DNA from: CALMEH01 sp964548225
Lineage (GTDB): Bacteria; Acidobacteriota; Blastocatellia; Pyrinomonadales; Pyrinomonadaceae
NCBI GenBank assembly: GCA_964548225.1
Contig: CAZJQP010000020.1
Location: forward strand, 1 to 60,771
Reading direction: 5' to 3'
Length of the DNA stretch: 60,771 bases
Shown here: piece after piece, positions 51,004 to 59,684 of the stretch
Numbering within the stretch: the stretch's first letter is position 1
Layout: each line of letters begins with the position of its first letter
Position numbers and translations under genes: made by a program
Notes under the pieces: model-generated
What the model saw: the letters and a program-made list of their open reading frames with translations, nothing else
The model's database searches: none
What the model was told of the DNA's origin: nothing

Positions 51004-51963
51004 CTACTGGAGTTCAACGCTGTCGCCTGTGTGAATTTCCTGTGCGGTGCGAACAATAACAGCAGTTGCAGTGCGTTCTTTGACATTGATGATAACAAGT
51101 TCGCCAACGACTTTTCTCAAATTATTCGGACGGTTTTGTTTGGCTTCTTCGAGGTCAATCACATCGCCATCGGCATTCTCACCTTTGCGGCGCGAAGCTC
51201 CGTTTGAATATTTTCCGCCTTTGTATTCCGAACTTTGAAAACCTCTGTCGCGGGCAGCAACGAGTTCCTCGTCATCGGAAATAAACAAATTTCCTCTGCC
51301 AAGCGAGCGAAAAATCGTAAAATAATCGCCAACTTTGACATTGTCTTCTTGACCTAAATCAATATAAACAATCTCTTCGCGTCCGGGCATTTCCAATCCG
51401 TTCCGCGCCAATACGATTTTGCCTGTCATTTTGCCCGAAGGGTTTGCAAAAACGTCCAAAGCCGGACGCTGTTCAAATAAAGGACTCGTGCGTTGCGGAA
51501 TCGGCTGAATCAAATCACCAAGCAGAAAATTGTCGCACGAAACATTGACACGCACGACCGAAACATCATTTTTTACGCTGATGACTTCGACCGCACCGAC
51601 TTCCTGCACATAAATTCCCAGATTTCCCTTTTTGGAAAACTCCGAACGGAATTTCCCGCGTGGGCGCACGACAGCAAACATATCGCCAACCTTCACGCCT
51701 TTGCTCGCGCCCATACTGATATAAAGATTGTTATTTTGCGAATAGATAAACTGTTCCTGTTCATTTTCCGCACCAACGATTTGGTTTCGCGGATTAACTT
51801 TTTCCTTTGAAATATAACCGGCGCAATATAAATTATTACGCTGTGCCAACAACATCGGACGTTCCATCAACGCTTTTTCCTGTGCCGAAACTGCACCCGA
51901 AAAAGCGGCTAAACCTAAGAAAAATAACCCGAAACTCTTTTTGAAAATTTTTTGAAAACTCAC
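51004..51963 (-). CDS. Secreted protein with FlgT-like beta domains, unknown function
   Basis: This 319-aa exported protein starts at the second GTG (MSFQKIFKK); AAGGAG nine bases before it decides this over the first GTG. A signal peptide ends near GAVSAQ. Two similar segments, KGVKVGDMFAVVRP and DNVKVGDYFTIFRS, and the C-terminal ELVIINVKERTATAVIV...IHTGDSVEL resemble the beta domain of flagellar assembly protein FlgT, here without flagellar genes nearby. Likely envelope-associated. Co-transcribed with the DUF4190 gene across locus K. Confidence 0.75.
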   Translation of the reverse strand: MSFQKIFKKSFGLFFLGLAAFSGAVSAQEKALMERPMLLAQRNNLYCAGYISKEKVNPRNQIVGAENEQEQFIYSQNNNLYISMGASKGVKVGDMFAVVRPRGKFRSEFSKKGNLGIYVQEVGAVEVISVKNDVSVVRVNVSCDNFLLGDLIQPIPQRTSPLFEQRPALDVFANPSGKMTGKIVLARNGLEMPGREEIVYIDLGQEDNVKVGDYFTIFRSLGRGNLFISDDEELVAARDRGFQSSEYKGGKYSNGASRRKGENADGDVIDLEEAKQNRPNNLRKVVGELVIINVKERTATAVIVRTAQEIHTGDSVELQ

Positions 51964-52195
51964 GCGATTGCTCTCCTTCACTCTTTTTTAATTAATTTTA
52001 TTTGGACTGTTTGAAGTGTTCTTTTGAAGATAGCTGAAAAATTCAACTATTAATAATAAATTGCTAATGACTGTCTGTTTTTCAGAAAAATATGAGAATA
52101 TTCTTAAAATTCGTCCGCTTTTTTGCAGACATTTATTATCGTATCCGTTTTGATAAACAATCGTCAACATTTATTTTAATGTTAAAAAAGTGGGT

Positions 52196-52281
52196 AGTAA
52201 GCAATACGCAATGAGTGGTTTTCAGATGAGAATTTTATATTTTCGATATAACAGCTTACGGCTTACTGCTCAACACTTACT
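52196..52281. repeat. Heptameric inverted repeat AGTAAGC / GGCTTAC-type (locus L)
   Basis: AGTAAGC, AATACGC, AATGAGT (52196-52216) face CAGCTTA, CGGCTTA, CTGCTCA, ACACTTA (52252-52279). The phase is seven throughout, with looser sequence conservation than at other loci. It lies just upstream of the sbcD promoter. Confidence 0.75.
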
Positions 52282-52290
52282 GTTTTTTGA

Positions 52291-52296
52291 TATAAT
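52291..52296 (+). promoter_or_regulatory. -10 element of sbcD, probably leaderless
   Basis: TATAAT ends six bases before the ATG at 52303 and there is no Shine-Dalgarno, so the transcript would start at or next to the start codon. No good -35 is evident. Confidence 0.5.
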
Positions 52297-52302
52297 AAGT
52301 CT

Positions 52303-53607
52303 ATGAAATTCCTACACATTTCTGACGTTCATCTCGGCTGCACACGCTATCAGTTAAACGAATCGCCAAGAGATTTTTTCGATGCGTGGATTGATGTTTT
52401 GCAAAAATACGCGATTGACGAAAAGGTTGATTTCGTGATTATGGCAGGCGATTTTTTTCATAAACGCAATGTTCCGCCCGAAACAATGAACTATGCTTTT
52501 GCAGGTTTGAGTTTATTGAAAGATGCAGGAATTCCGATAATTTCAATCGAGGGAAACCACGATCAAAAACACAACGACAGCGAATATTCGTGGCTTCGTT
52601 CGTTAGCAAATTGGAATTTGATTTATCTGCTCGAACCGAAAAACATCGAGGGAAAAATGACCTATCAGGCTTGGGAAGATGGCAAAGGCGGATTTATTGA
52701 CATCGGAAACGCGCGGATTTTCGGTTCGGATTGGTATGGCGCGTCGGCAAATTGGGCGATTCCGATGTTAACCGAGGCGATAAAAGAAAATATTCGTGAA
52801 AATGCCTTTCACATTTTATTGCTTCACACGGATGTTGAAGGACATCAAACACATCCGATTCCGGCTTTGAGTTTGGCGAATTTGAAAGAACTGAAATCGG
52901 TTACGAATTACGTCGCGCTCGGTCATACGCATAAATGCTACGAGATTGATAATTGGGCGTTTAATCCGGGAAGTTTGGAGATTACGAGCATTGACGATTT
53001 CCGCGAGACACGCGGCGCGTGGCTCGTGGAAGTTGACAAAAACAATCAAATCAACGCGAAACACATTACCGATTATCGCCAACGACCGTTTCAGCGTTTG
53101 GGGTTTGACGTAACGGGTTTTGCCGAAACGAAAGAAATTACCGAAGGCGTTTTGAATAAAATAAAAGGTGAGGCGCGTGAGGCTGAAGAAGGAAAACCGC
53201 AACCGATTATCGAAATAACTCTGCGCGGACATCTCGGGTTTCCTAATTCGCTTTTGGAACTCCAAAAAATCCGTGAAGAAGTGCAAAAAATAACTTCTGC
53301 GCTTCACGTCCGCATCAAAAATCATTCCGCACCGATTGAATACGCCGTCGCCGCTGATTTGGAAGAAGACGCTTCAAGGGAAAAATTGGAACGCCGCGTC
53401 ATCGAAGATTTGATTATTCGCGACAACCGTTATAAAACCCGCGTCGAAGAAATTTCCGAAGCCGTTATCGGCGCAAAGCGTATGGCTTTGAGCGATGAAG
53501 AACCGGAAAAGATTTTAGACTTTATTGCCCTAAAAGCTGTTTCCGGCTCTTCGTTGTCAGGAGACACTAAGGCACAAAAGCACTCGGAAGCGGCAAATCT
53601 CCGCTGA
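52303..53607 (+). CDS. sbcD: SbcD/Mre11-type nuclease subunit
   Basis: This 434-aa metallophosphoesterase nuclease partners with SbcC/Rad50 in double-strand-end processing. The metal-binding motifs are intact: HISDVHLG, VIMAGDFFHKR, IEGNHD, LLHTDVEG and VALGHTHKCYEI. A capping domain and a C-terminal helical SbcC-binding part follow. sbcD and sbcC usually share an operon, but sbcC is at 27155-29821 on the other strand. The last 41 bp overlap the convergent FG-GAP gene. The C-terminal tail (SGDTKAQKHSEAANLR) may be an extension caused by that overlap. Confidence 0.9.
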   Translation: MKFLHISDVHLGCTRYQLNESPRDFFDAWIDVLQKYAIDEKVDFVIMAGDFFHKRNVPPETMNYAFAGLSLLKDAGIPIISIEGNHDQKHNDSEYSWLRSLANWNLIYLLEPKNIEGKMTYQAWEDGKGGFIDIGNARIFGSDWYGASANWAIPMLTEAIKENIRENAFHILLLHTDVEGHQTHPIPALSLANLKELKSVTNYVALGHTHKCYEIDNWAFNPGSLEITSIDDFRETRGAWLVEVDKNNQINAKHITDYRQRPFQRLGFDVTGFAETKEITEGVLNKIKGEAREAEEGKPQPIIEITLRGHLGFPNSLLELQKIREEVQKITSALHVRIKNHSAPIEYAVAADLEEDASREKLERRVIEDLIIRDNRYKTRVEEISEAVIGAKRMALSDEEPEKILDFIALKAVSGSSLSGDTKAQKHSEAANLR

Positions 53608-55723
53608 TGCCGAATTGTTGAATAATCGTTCCGCCACTCGATTTTTGGACGAACCAATTTTGATTTGACGGACGGAAAATGCCCGCGTCAAATTTGCCGT
53701 CGCCGTCATAATCTCCGGCAACAGGCGTGTCGCCGTTTGCGCCAAACGGGAAAGCATAGAAACTCAAATCTTCCGAACGCAAAACATACCAAGTTCCGTT
53801 TGAAGGTCGCCAAAAAGCGACATCTGCTTTGCTGTCTCCCGTAAAATCGCCTTGCGTCGGTTTGTCGGTTGAAGTGCCGAATTGTGTTGCAAAAACCGTC
53901 GAGTTTGAACTTCGGCGAATCCACCATTCTGCGCCGGTTGCTCCGTTTGGACGGAAAATCGCAATATCCGCTTTTCCGTCGCCGTCATAATCAGCGATGA
54001 CGGGTTTATCGCCTGATGCGCCAAAACCGACAATATCCGTGCTGCCCGTTGATTTATTGATATACCAAGTTAAATTTGAAGCGCGGAAAACCGCCGCGTC
54101 CGCTTTGCCGTCCGCATCGTAATCCGCCGGAACGGGCGTGTCGCCGTTTGCGCCGAACGGAAAAGCGTAAAATGTCGAATCTTCGCTTCTGAGGACAAAC
54201 CATTGTCCGTTCGAGCCGCGCCAAAAAGCGACATCGGTTTTGCCGTCGCCGGTAAAATCGGCGGGAACGATTTTGTCCGTCGAAGTGCCGAATTGAAAAA
54301 CAAAAGTTGAGCCGTTTGAACTTCGATTAATCCACCATTCGCCGTTTGCGGGACGGAAAATGCCGATGTCGGTTTTCGCGTCGCCGTCAAAATCAAAAGG
54401 TGTAGCATTTTGTGAAAACTTAAAGATGCTTGCCGAACCTGCCTGACCGAGTGAGCCGACATCATCTTCCAACGCACCCGAAATTATCGTATCGCCGGAA
54501 ATCGCCACGCTGTAGCCAAAAAAATCGGAAGTTTCGCCCTGTGCGTCGAGAAGTTTCTGCGTTTGCGTCCACGAATTTCCCGAACGATTAAAGATATAAA
54601 CTGCCCCACGTTCGTTGAATCCGCTCCCGTCAATTCCGACCGCACCGACGGCAATCGTTTCGCCCGCGATGTCAACGCTTGTGCCGAAGTTATCGCCGAC
54701 CGCCGGATTCGATTGGTAAACCGCGCCTTGATATTGCCAAGTTCCCGAAACTTTTTCCAAAATAACCGCCGCGCCGTCATCGGCAACCAAAGCCGTCAAC
54801 AGCGGCGCACCGACGACGCAAATTTCGCCGGAAACCGCCACGCTCCAACCGAAATTGCCTCCGCCGACACGAGAATAAACCCAATTAAAAGTGTTTCCGC
54901 CGGTGCGTTCAAAAATGTGCGCTTGTCCGGTGAGGCTGGTTATCAGATTTGTGCCGACAATTACCAGATTGCCTGAAATATCAACACTCCAACCGAAATT
55001 TTCGTCATTGGTCGGAGTCGGGTCGAAAAGTTTTTGCGATTCTTCCCAGACCGTTCCGTTTCGCACGAAAATATAAGCCGCCCCCGAATCATCATTGCTT
55101 CCGGTGTTGTCGCCGTTCGCACCGATAATCGCCGTTCCGCCGCTCAACGCGACACTGTTTCCGAAAACGTCGTTCGCCGCGCCATCCGAAGCGGTCAATT
55201 TTCCCTGCTGACTCCAAGTTGTGCCGCCCGAAGCGCGAACGAAAACATAAACCGCGCCTTGATTGGCGTTTGCGCCTGTGTCGTCGCCGAATGCGCCGAC
55301 CATAATTACGGTTTGGCTTGGCGCGGAAACAGTCGTAATCGCCACCGAAGCTCCGAAGTTGTCGCCTGCCGCGCCGTCCGAAGCGGTCAATTTTTGCTGC
55401 AAACTCCACACGCCCACGCTTGAACGCACAAAGATATAAGCCGAACCTTGATTTGTGTTTGCCCCGATGTCATCTTGCCAGCTTCCGACAACCGCCGTAT
55501 CGCCGCTGATAGCAACGCTCACCCCGAAATTATCGTCGTGCGCGCCGTCCGAAGCGGTCAATTTTGTTTGTTGCGAATAAAGCGTTTCGCCCGTTTCGGC
55601 GTTTACTTCTTTAAATGCCTTCAACAGCGATTCGTTTTCGCTTGATTCCTGTGCCTGAATTTTTGCTGATGCACTGATTTGGATTAAAGCGCAACAGACT
55701 GCTAAAAAAATTATTCTCCTCAT
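53567..55723 (-). CDS. Large secreted FG-GAP/VCBS double-propeller protein
   Basis: This 718-aa exported protein has a signal peptide (VCCALIQISASAKIQ). The first propeller, about residues 45-425, has seven repeats with (N/D)FG-x-SVA(I/L)SG-x-T-(A/I)(V/I)-x-GA. The second, about 430-715, has calcium-type repeats (DFDGDAKTDIGIFRP, ADYDADGKADAAVFR, GDYDGDGKFDAGIFRP). This resembles integrin-alpha/VCBS proteins. The ATG has a very strong Shine-Dalgarno (AAGGAGGT). It probably acts on the cell surface or in adhesion. It follows a row of four small envelope genes on the same strand. Its 3' end overlaps sbcD. Confidence 0.87.
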   Translation of the reverse strand: MRRIIFLAVCCALIQISASAKIQAQESSENESLLKAFKEVNAETGETLYSQQTKLTASDGAHDDNFGVSVAISGDTAVVGSWQDDIGANTNQGSAYIFVRSSVGVWSLQQKLTASDGAAGDNFGASVAITTVSAPSQTVIMVGAFGDDTGANANQGAVYVFVRASGGTTWSQQGKLTASDGAANDVFGNSVALSGGTAIIGANGDNTGSNDDSGAAYIFVRNGTVWEESQKLFDPTPTNDENFGWSVDISGNLVIVGTNLITSLTGQAHIFERTGGNTFNWVYSRVGGGNFGWSVAVSGEICVVGAPLLTALVADDGAAVILEKVSGTWQYQGAVYQSNPAVGDNFGTSVDIAGETIAVGAVGIDGSGFNERGAVYIFNRSGNSWTQTQKLLDAQGETSDFFGYSVAISGDTIISGALEDDVGSLGQAGSASIFKFSQNATPFDFDGDAKTDIGIFRPANGEWWINRSSNGSTFVFQFGTSTDKIVPADFTGDGKTDVAFWRGSNGQWFVLRSEDSTFYAFPFGANGDTPVPADYDADGKADAAVFRASNLTWYINKSTGSTDIVGFGASGDKPVIADYDGDGKADIAIFRPNGATGAEWWIRRSSNSTVFATQFGTSTDKPTQGDFTGDSKADVAFWRPSNGTWYVLRSEDLSFYAFPFGANGDTPVAGDYDGDGKFDAGIFRPSNQNWFVQKSSGGTIIQQFGISGDLPLPSAFVP

Positions 55724-55742
55724 TGCTCAAACCTCCTTGAAA

Positions 55743-55949
55743 TTATTTCTTTTTTGTCAATAAAATAATCGCTCCGACAATCGCCGGAACAAACGAAAGC
55801 ACCAACAAAACCACACCCGCAATAATTCCGATTGACGCTTCGCTCATACTCACATTTCGCGTCATCTGCGGCAAAATCAGCGAAATAATCGCCACGCCGC
55901 CGCCGAGAATGATGCCGATAACGCCTAAAATCAAAAATACTTTTCCCAT
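55743..55949 (-). CDS. Small two-helix membrane protein
   Basis: This 68-aa protein with two hydrophobic helices (FLILGVIGIILGGGVAIIS; AGVVLLVLSFVPAIVGAIIL) ends in KKK. The ATG is preceded by GGGGAGAAAATT. It lies between the OB-fold lipoprotein and the FG-GAP gene on the same strand. I do not recognise a family. Confidence 0.7.
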   Translation of the reverse strand: MGKVFLILGVIGIILGGGVAIISLILPQMTRNVSMSEASIGIIAGVVLLVLSFVPAIVGAIILLTKKK

Positions 55950-55963
55950 AATTTTCTCCCCGT

Positions 55964-56398
55964 TTATTCAACATTCAGAACGCGGCACGATTTTAATTTC
56001 ATTGATAAATCGTCGTCGTAAACACCTGTTACCGTAACCATTTGGTCGCCCTTAATACGTGAAAATTCGCCTTTTTCCGCCGCCGTAAATTGGCAAGTCA
56101 TCATATAAAGCAAATCGCCGCCTTTTTCGTGCAAAGACAAAATGCCGGCATCATCCGCGCCGGTTGGCATTATCGGCGCGATGCCCGTGTAACCTTTAAC
56201 GGGCAGCGTTTTGCCTTTATATTTATCTCTCGTTGCTTCTTTCGATTGTTTAAATTCGCTCGCCAACGCGCCGAACAATATCGGTTGTTGTGCCGCCGAA
56301 TTTTTTGATGAATTTGTCGCACCGCTTCCGCCGCACGAGACCGCAAAAATTGCTAAAAGCAAAATTCCTGAAATTATTAATAACTTGTCTCTTTTCAT
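55964..56398 (-). CDS. Lipoprotein with OB-fold-like domain
   Basis: This 144-aa lipoprotein has lipobox AVSCGGS (Cys22). The C-terminal half (KGKTLPVKGYTGIAPIM, QFTAAEKGEFSRIKGDQMVTVTGVYDD, LKSCRVL) looks like the tRNA_anti-like OB-fold found in small lipoproteins. Role unknown. It is in a minus-strand row with the small membrane protein and the FG-GAP gene. Confidence 0.75.
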   Translation of the reverse strand: MKRDKLLIISGILLLAIFAVSCGGSGATNSSKNSAAQQPILFGALASEFKQSKEATRDKYKGKTLPVKGYTGIAPIMPTGADDAGILSLHEKGGDLLYMMTCQFTAAEKGEFSRIKGDQMVTVTGVYDDDLSMKLKSCRVLNVE

Positions 56399-56421
56399 TT
56401 CTTTCTCTTTATTTTCTCTAT

Positions 56422-56973
56422 TTATAAATTGTGAATTATTTCGCGTATTCCGGGTTCTCTAAAGTGAACTTCCGGCTGCATATTAGCCACGATAGTTGCA
56501 AACGACCTGCCCAATTCTTCGAGAACCGGACCATAAACTCCGACCAACGGAAGTCTACCGATGACTTTGCCCAAACTATTTATTGCTTTGCCGTAGGCTT
56601 TTGCTTGCCCGACCGGGTTTTCTCCGGGATTGAATTTTTCTGCTTCGCGCACTGCATCTATAAATGTTCCCACTTCGTCCAAAACTTGATAAGCATCAAA
56701 CGGTTTTGAAATGGCATCTTTGGCAATTCCCAGTTTTTCTCGAATATCTGCGATTTTTTCGCTATACTCGGTCAGCAAATAAGCGGCGATTTCCGCTTTT
56801 TGCAGCTTTGCATCAAGTTCGTCTAAACCATCTATCAACGACTGAACATCTTGTTGAAACTCGCCCGACATAATGCGGTGAGCAGTTTTCTGTCGCTTTT
56901 CCAAAGATTTTCTCACCGCGTTAGCCGCCGGCGGAAAAATAAGCCCATCAAAAATTTCTTCTGCTAATCCCAT
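56422..56973 (-). CDS. Hypothetical helical protein
   Basis: This 183-aa protein starts at MGLAEEIFDGL (GGAGAAAAATT before it; the longer frame needs an upstream ATG in a basic, unconserved stretch). It is almost entirely helical with no signal peptide, transmembrane helix or motif I recognise. The C-terminal GRLPLVGVYGPVLEELG contains the only hydrophobic segment. It lies between two lipoprotein genes; function unknown. Confidence 0.7.
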   Translation of the reverse strand: MGLAEEIFDGLIFPPAANAVRKSLEKRQKTAHRIMSGEFQQDVQSLIDGLDELDAKLQKAEIAAYLLTEYSEKIADIREKLGIAKDAISKPFDAYQVLDEVGTFIDAVREAEKFNPGENPVGQAKAYGKAINSLGKVIGRLPLVGVYGPVLEELGRSFATIVANMQPEVHFREPGIREIIHNL

Positions 56974-56986
56974 AATTTTTCTCCTT

Positions 56987-57352
56987 CTATTTTTTCTCGA
57001 TAAGAACTCCCGTATTGTCGAAATCATAAAACTCCAGATTCAACTTTTCCGCGCCTTTTTTCATATCCAAATACCAACGGTTGCCGACTTCATCAAATTT
57101 TTCCACCGTAAAACCTTGTCCTTTGAGCGTGTCAGTATAGTTTTTCGCAATCGTTTTTTTGTCTTCTTTATGCACGGCGCGAAACTCGTTCGGCTCGGAT
57201 TTCCAGACGACAGCGTTTTCTTTGACAGGCAAATTGAATGCGTTCCAAGGAGAGGTCAAAGGCACAGCGGTAACTTGCGGCTTCCAACCGCAAGCCGTCA
57301 GGCATAACATAAAAAGCGAAATACCGATAATCACAGTTAAATTTTTTTTCAT
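56987..57352 (-). CDS. Small lipoprotein
   Basis: This 121-aa lipoprotein has lipobox CLTACGW (Cys21). The mature part has no clear motif; it contains YTDTLKGQGFTVEKFDEVG, which suggests a small alpha/beta fold. Its ATG follows AAAGGAAAGAAAATT. It is probably the first gene of the row leading to the FG-GAP protein and is divergent from the winged-helix/WD40 gene. Confidence 0.72.
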   Translation of the reverse strand: MKKNLTVIIGISLFMLCLTACGWKPQVTAVPLTSPWNAFNLPVKENAVVWKSEPNEFRAVHKEDKKTIAKNYTDTLKGQGFTVEKFDEVGNRWYLDMKKGAEKLNLEFYDFDNTGVLIEKK

Positions 57353-57511
57353 AATTTTCTTTCCTTTTCATCTTCAAACGCCACGAAAATTCTTTTCGGC
57401 TCGCGCCGTTTCATGCTAATATTCGTTTTATGAATGAATAATTAACCCGATTTTGCCGGAAAAGTCTTAAGATTTATCGGAGAAATTTCTTAGAAAAATA
57501 TTAGAAAGCGT

Positions 57512-59629
57512 ATGTCATTGGAAATAAACAGTTTCGAGTTTGGCGAATTTTGTTTGAAGACGCGGGAAAAGATTCTTCTGCGCGGCAACAAACCTGTTTC
57601 GCTCACCCCGAAGACTTTGCAGTTACTGTTTATTTTGGTCGAAAATCACGGGCAAATTGTCGAAAAAGAAAAATTGATGCAAGCGGTTTGGGCGGATAGT
57701 TTTGTCGAAGAAAGCAATCTGACTTTTACCGTCAGTCTTTTGCGAAAAATTCTAAATGACGACAAAAAAACTTCCCGCTACATCGAAACCGTTCCGAAAC
57801 GCGGTTATCGGTTTATCGCCGAGGTTGCGGAAATTTCCGCAACGGACGCATTCAAAACTCAATCGGCAGAAAAAAACTTTGCGCCGAAATCTAAAAAATC
57901 TTTGGCGGTTTTTGCGCTTTGTATTTTGCTCGGCGGCGCGGTTTTCGCCGCTTCGTGGTATGCGTTGAAGGTCAAAACGGCTACGGAATTGCCGATTTTA
58001 AATACGCCTTTCGCGCTCGAAAAAATTTCCGGCAGCGGCAAAGTTTATTCCACCGCGATTTCGCCCGATGGAAAAACGGCAGTTTATTCAAACGAAATCG
58101 GCGGCAAACAAAGTCTCTGGATAAAACATTTCGATTCAAATGGCGAGAACGTGCAAATTATTCCGCCATCCGATGAAACCTATCACAAACTCGTTTTTTC
58201 GCCGAACGGAAATTTTATTTATTTTATTCGCAAACCGAAATCTGAAGCGAAAACAGGAGCTATTTATCGCGTTTCGATTTTCGGTGGTGTGCCATCTGAA
58301 ATTGTCAGTAACACAATAGGATGGTTGAGCATTTCGCCCAACGGCGAAAAAATTTCATTCACGCGCTGTTCTTTCCGCGATGAAGAATTTTGTTCACTCT
58401 CGATTGCCGATGCCCGCGACGGAAAAAACGAAAGAAAAATTACTTCACGCCCGCACCCGATGCGAATTGGCGATAACGACTTTTCACCCGACGGACGGCG
58501 CGTCGTCTTTGCGGTCGGACAATCGGAAAATGCTTCGAGCGAATTCAGTTTAATGGAAATTGATTTGGAAACCGGCACGGAGCGCGAATTTTCGCCTCAA
58601 AAATTTTTCGACATCAAAAATCTGGCATGGTTGCCCGATCAAAGTGGTTTGCTTGTTACCGCTTCGAGAATTCCGAATAAAAATTTTCGTATCTGGAAAG
58701 TTACCAAGAGAGAATCCGTGCCGCTAACGAAGGATTCGGAAAGTTATGCGAATTTGAGCATTGACCGACAGGCGAATACAATTAGTGCGACGCAGTTTAA
58801 AGAAGATTTTCATCTGCGGGTTTTTGATTTGCAAAACCGCGACATCTCCGCCGGAAAAGATTTAACAAGCGCATTTACAGCAACTTTCGCGCCGAATGGC
58901 AAGATTATTTTTTCATCGCCGATGTCAGGCAACGATGAAATTTGGAGTATGAATGCCGATGGTAGCGAACAAAGACAATTAACGAATACAGAAGCCGACG
59001 AATTTCTGCCCGTTACCGCACCGGACGGAAATTCGATATTTTTCACCTCAAACCGCACCGGCGAAATGCACGTCTGGCGAATGAACGCCGACGGCAGTAA
59101 TCAAACAAAAATCACCGACAAAAACGGCGGAATGCCGATGTTCGCTTCGCCCGATGGACTTTTTCTCTATTATTTGCACGGCATTGAGCGAACACTTTGG
59201 CGCGTTTCAACCAACGGCGGCGGCGAAGAATTAGTGTTAAAAAAGGAAAAAAATCGCTTTGCAATTTCGCCGGACGGTTCAACGATTGTTTATGGCGAAA
59301 AACAGGACGAAGAAAAATTTTTTATTCTCGCATCCGTTTCCGACAGACAAACGACGCGAAAAATAAAATATCCGAACGCAACAATGAGTATGCACGAAAT
59401 CGCGTTTTTGCCGGACGGAAAATCTTTGATTTATATTTTGTCGGATAGCGCATTCGGCAATTATTCGCTCTGGTTTCAAACGCTCGAAAAAATTGAGCCG
59501 CCGAGTAAAATCGCCGATTTGGGGAGCAAAGAAGTTACATCTTTTGCCGTTTCGCCCGACGGAAAAAAAATCCTTATCGTGCAAGGCGATTGGAAACACG
59601 ACGCGGTTTTGCTCAAAGGATTGAAATAA
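57512..59629 (+). CDS. CadC-like winged-helix membrane regulator with WD40/TolB-type propeller
   Basis: This 705-aa transmembrane transcription regulator typical of Acidobacteria begins with an OmpR/CadC-type winged-helix domain (FCLKTREKILLRG, SLTPKTLQLLFILVENHG, RYIETVPKRGYRFIAEV). One transmembrane helix follows near residue 132 (SLAVFALCILLGGAVFAASWY). The outer part is a PD40/WD40-like propeller (TAISPDGKTAVYS, GNDEIWSMNADGSEQRQL, SPDGSTIVYGE). The signal is probably sensed by the propeller and passed to the DNA-binding domain. TATTAG lies seven bases before the ATG and there is no Shine-Dalgarno. Confidence 0.9.
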   Translation: MSLEINSFEFGEFCLKTREKILLRGNKPVSLTPKTLQLLFILVENHGQIVEKEKLMQAVWADSFVEESNLTFTVSLLRKILNDDKKTSRYIETVPKRGYRFIAEVAEISATDAFKTQSAEKNFAPKSKKSLAVFALCILLGGAVFAASWYALKVKTATELPILNTPFALEKISGSGKVYSTAISPDGKTAVYSNEIGGKQSLWIKHFDSNGENVQIIPPSDETYHKLVFSPNGNFIYFIRKPKSEAKTGAIYRVSIFGGVPSEIVSNTIGWLSISPNGEKISFTRCSFRDEEFCSLSIADARDGKNERKITSRPHPMRIGDNDFSPDGRRVVFAVGQSENASSEFSLMEIDLETGTEREFSPQKFFDIKNLAWLPDQSGLLVTASRIPNKNFRIWKVTKRESVPLTKDSESYANLSIDRQANTISATQFKEDFHLRVFDLQNRDISAGKDLTSAFTATFAPNGKIIFSSPMSGNDEIWSMNADGSEQRQLTNTEADEFLPVTAPDGNSIFFTSNRTGEMHVWRMNADGSNQTKITDKNGGMPMFASPDGLFLYYLHGIERTLWRVSTNGGGEELVLKKEKNRFAISPDGSTIVYGEKQDEEKFFILASVSDRQTTRKIKYPNATMSMHEIAFLPDGKSLIYILSDSAFGNYSLWFQTLEKIEPPSKIADLGSKEVTSFAVSPDGKKILIVQGDWKHDAVLLKGLK

Positions 59630-59672
59630 TCATTTAAGCGTTTCGACTTAGTCATTCTGCGGCGGATTTCGG

Positions 59673-59678
59673 TATAAT
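59673..59678 (+). promoter_or_regulatory. -10 element of the LON-domain gene, probably leaderless
   Basis: TATAAT ends six bases before the ATG at 59685; no Shine-Dalgarno and no convincing -35 (best GTCATT). Confidence 0.5.
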
Positions 59679-59684
59679 CGAAAT

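Larger units (their letters stand above)
51964..52302. other. 339-bp divergent intergenic region
   Basis: It contains the heptameric inverted repeat at 52196-52281 and the -10 element of sbcD. I see no gene here. Confidence 0.65.

Noticed and set aside
51988..52170. Small minus-strand ORF upstream of the FlgT-like gene
   Set aside because: AT-rich, no ribosome-binding site, unlikely amino-acid composition.
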